A stretch of 64,000 nt of DNA from Hypericum androsaemum (taxonomy: Eukaryota > Streptophyta > Magnoliopsida > Malpighiales > Hypericaceae). The translations under genes and the position numbers were made by a program. Below, one piece after another: positions 61,555 through 64,000 of the stretch. The stretch spans positions 2,046,501-2,110,500 of the forward strand of contig OZ023180.1 of NCBI GenBank assembly GCA_963995505.1, read 5' to 3'. A model generated the notes under the pieces. The model searched no databases. It was not told the DNA's origin and saw only the letters and a program-made list of their open reading frames with translations. Each line of letters opens with the position of its first letter. The first letter of the stretch is position 1.

Positions 61555-63858
61555 TGAATCATTGCTTGTCCTCAAGCAAAACTCAACATGGTATACAAAC
61601 ACAAACACAAAACACCTAAGAAAGAAAAATACGACAAGGACAAGACTAGGCATGATTAATTCACGAATTGACTCCCCTCAAAATCTCAAACTCACATCAA
61701 AAGTCCACCCCACTACCTAGCTAGTTCAACAACCCAAATACAAAGAGTAAGACCCGGTAGACACCTCACCACTCGGTGTTTAAACAAGTGTTATCACTAT
61801 GTAAAAGACACTAGAAGGTTAACCACTCAGAGGTTCGGAAATTTTTAACTCACGATTTGTAAGTAGCCAACTTCCTATCTCTCGCGTACATGACCGATGT
61901 CTTTCAAAATATCCTACATCCTACTCAACAGTGTCTCAAAGTCGTGTGGTTGCTAGTGAACAGGGGGCTTTCAATCGGGTTGTAATGGGGCTAAGGTATT
62001 GGTGAGATAATATATATGGATAGTAGTTAAACCATCCAATCCGAGGACTTGTTGCCAAAGCATTCTAGTCTCTCGTCTATTCTAAACATCTTCACCATAA
62101 ATAATTAAAGCACTCTCAAAATTCACCAATTTCCTAAGACCGCGTAGCACGAGTTATGCCAATTATTCAACCTTCACTTTTCTTTCTTTCTTTCTTTCTT
62201 TTTTCTTTTTTTTTCTTTTCTTCTTTTCTTTTTTTTTTCTTTCTTTCTACAAACACAAACTTTGGCATTTTCTAGGCAAGAACTCGGCTTCTTTGTATGG
62301 CCTCTCTATTACCCAAATTCCCAAAGAATTAACCCATAAGAACACTAAGGCATAAGCTACCAACTAAACCCAATACATATCATTTTCCAAAAAAAATGTA
62401 AACTTATGTGTCCTCGGATCGGATGACCAAAGGTCGGGAGGATGGTGGATATAAGGCTTAAAGTTGTTATACATATAATATGATCAATGAATGGCTAGGC
62501 TCAATGGGTGAAAGTAATGGATATAAAGGTTCTTGGCTCTAAAGCTCTAGGCTCAATTTCAAAGGATTAGCCCCCGTCATTCACTAACGCCACACAACCA
62601 AGACCATGTCAAGTACTAGTAGGATACCTCGATCAACCGAACTCATGTAGGCACCTCATGAATGAATGAAGACGGTTGTCTCCTCCTTCGGCTCAAAGTT
62701 TCTCACAAGGTCATTTATCAACCCTCTAGTCAAATCTACATAGTGAGACCATTAGTCTAAACAACCGAGGGTGAAGTTTCTACAAACTCTTAGGCCTTAT
62801 GCTCGAGTTTATTTCCTAACTAGATGTGTGGTAAGCTTCTAACACAAGTTAAAGAATTTGAAGGGGGTCAAAATTTTGAAAATTCATGCCAAATCAATGC
62901 CTAACAAAACAACAAAGACCTAAACACACAAAGTTCCTTAGTGGAACCACACCCCCACACTTGAAAAACACATTGTCCTCAAGGTGTAGGGAGCACATAA
63001 ACATATAAATAATTAAGCTATACTAACAAACGCATTAACAACCAAGTATGAACATCAATCAAACATGAAGAACAAGATATCAGAAAGACATATAGCAAAC
63101 TCAAGACATCACGAAGATAAAAAAAAATAACTAAAGAAAAAAAAGTGCTAGGAAACTGCCCTTAGTCTTGAGTTAGAGATGGTGGTGGTGGTGAAATGTT
63201 GTATCCGGATCGTTCCACCATTTGCTGGATGTAGTAGCCTTGATGCCGAAGTTCCCATTCCATTCATTTGTTATGGGCATTTATGGTGTGCATTACCTCT
63301 AGGACCTTGCTCCATCGATCAGTTGGGTGGATTGGGAGGATTTAGGAGGTAGGGTTCTAATAGGTTTAGTTGGAAAAGATTTGAGACCCCTTTCACCCCG
63401 AACTCGAAGAAGTCATCAACTGCAAAGTTGTCGGTCTATCTCTTAGTTTCCATAGCAACAAGAATCACCTCAATCCGATTCTCGAGCACCAAGATATGGC
63501 CTATTTACGGCAGGGGGTTTTCTACCCACCCGGCGGCCGCCGGGTTGGCTAGCGTCCGCCGAAAACGGGGGCTCCTCTTCCGCCCGGCGGCCACCGGGTG
63601 GGCTGGCAGCCGCTAGTAACTTTTTTTTAGCCTCGTCCATGTCCCCTGATGAGCTTCCAATCGTCCATGATGTATCCACGAATCTTTGAGACGACCTTCA
63701 AAATTTAAAAGATATCCTATAAACATGAACCAATGCTTCAAAAACATACCCGAATAAGAACAAGCGTAATAAGAAAAATACCTATAGACTATGACAATAA
63801 AAAGACAATTCAAAAACATGCTAAGTTATAGTCGTTAGCTTGACGTTACTCCCCTTTT
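61555..63858 (-). other. Non-coding 3' region between pol and LTR
   Basis: About 2.3 kb without a meaningful frame, as usual between pol and the 3' LTR in large plant Ty3 elements. It includes a CTTT-rich tract (62180-62250) and a phrase CACCCCCACACTTGA at both 61545 and 62950. A GC-rich patch (63525-63615) holds two near-copies of CCCGGCGGCCGCCGGGT. Confidence 0.5.
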
Positions 63859-63999
63859 TCATGCATCGGAGGATGAAGTCATGAGTTGCACCTCCGAACT
63901 TCGTTCAATATCGCCACCAAGGTACATCTTGCACCTTTGGCCATTCACCTTGAAGACTCCTCCATTACTTCTTTCTAATTTGAGGGTTCCAAATCGAAA
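63859..63999 (-). CDS. C-terminal end of Ty3 Pol (partial)
   Basis: The frame enters at the window edge and reads GTLKLERSNGGVFKVNGQRC then KMYLGGDIERSSEVQLM and a stop at 63859. VFKVNGQR.K.YL is the usual end of integrase in Athila/Tat Ty3 elements. Only the last 46 residues are visible. Confidence 0.75.
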   Translation of the reverse strand, partial: FRFGTLKLERSNGGVFKVNGQRCKMYLGGDIERSSEVQLMTSSSDA

Positions 64000-64000
64000 A

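Larger units (their letters stand above)
60081..64000 (-). mobile_element. Ty3 element of Athila/Tat type, 3' part
   Basis: On the minus strand the end of pol (to 63859) is followed by 2.3 kb of non-coding DNA, a purine tract AGTGTGGGGGTG and an LTR from 61542 to 60081. The LTR starts TGATGAGTGTGGAAATAC and its end contains TCCTTGTGGGACGATAATCC, a phrase typical of this lineage. The element continues past 64000. It is inserted in the copia element at 60080. Confidence 0.75.

Overview
This window is plant nuclear DNA, almost certainly from a eudicot. Its genes have several GT-AG introns. It carries plant-specific families (a three-CRM chloroplast splicing factor, a Pol IV/V-type RPB7, a WVD2-like TPX2 protein), and plant Ty1/copia, Ty3, TRIM, Mutator-like and hAT elements fill the rest. 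The sequence does not resolve the order or genus. All gene models were assembled by eye from reading frames, splice signals and family knowledge.

Layout. 0-4.8 kb: an LTR-like end and two Mutator-like (MULE) elements with 9-bp target-site duplications; one carries a captured subtilase fragment. 4.8-14.4 kb: a tandem duplication of an RPB7-like gene (minus strand; copies at 4985-5575 and 12564-13157). Between and around the copies lie a Pack-MULE with a tRNA-dihydrouridine synthase fragment, a hairpin MULE nested in it, an eroded Ty3 element invaded by another MULE, and a TRIM. 15.3-19.4 kb: a ten-exon CFM3-like gene (plus). 20.8-23.3 kb: a SKP1-like pseudogene and the RPS15 gene (minus), with a duplicated possible snoRNA in its intron 3. 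24-26.4 kb: a Plus3-domain gene (minus). 26.9-32.3 kb: a degenerate Ty1/copia element with its target duplication intact. 33.1-40.6 kb: a hAT MITE, a possible non-LTR remnant, a minisatellite, a 1.3 kb foldback element and a triplet-rich MULE. 41.3-43.7 kb: a START-domain membrane protein gene (minus). 43.8-49.6 kb: AT-rich intergenic DNA. 49.6-52.6 kb: a WVD2-like TPX2 gene (minus). 52.7-56.4 kb: AT-rich DNA with a 33-bp inverted repeat. 56.4-64 kb: a Tnt1-type copia element (minus) interrupted by the 3' end of an Athila/Tat-like Ty3 element that runs off the window.

The host genes are unrelated housekeeping or regulatory genes and do not form a pathway. The most interesting material is the mobile-element layer: gene-capturing and foldback MULEs, nesting that orders events in time, and a duplicated RdDM-type polymerase subunit gene beside hairpin elements of the kind that could yield small RNAs. 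I found no convincing new biological system.
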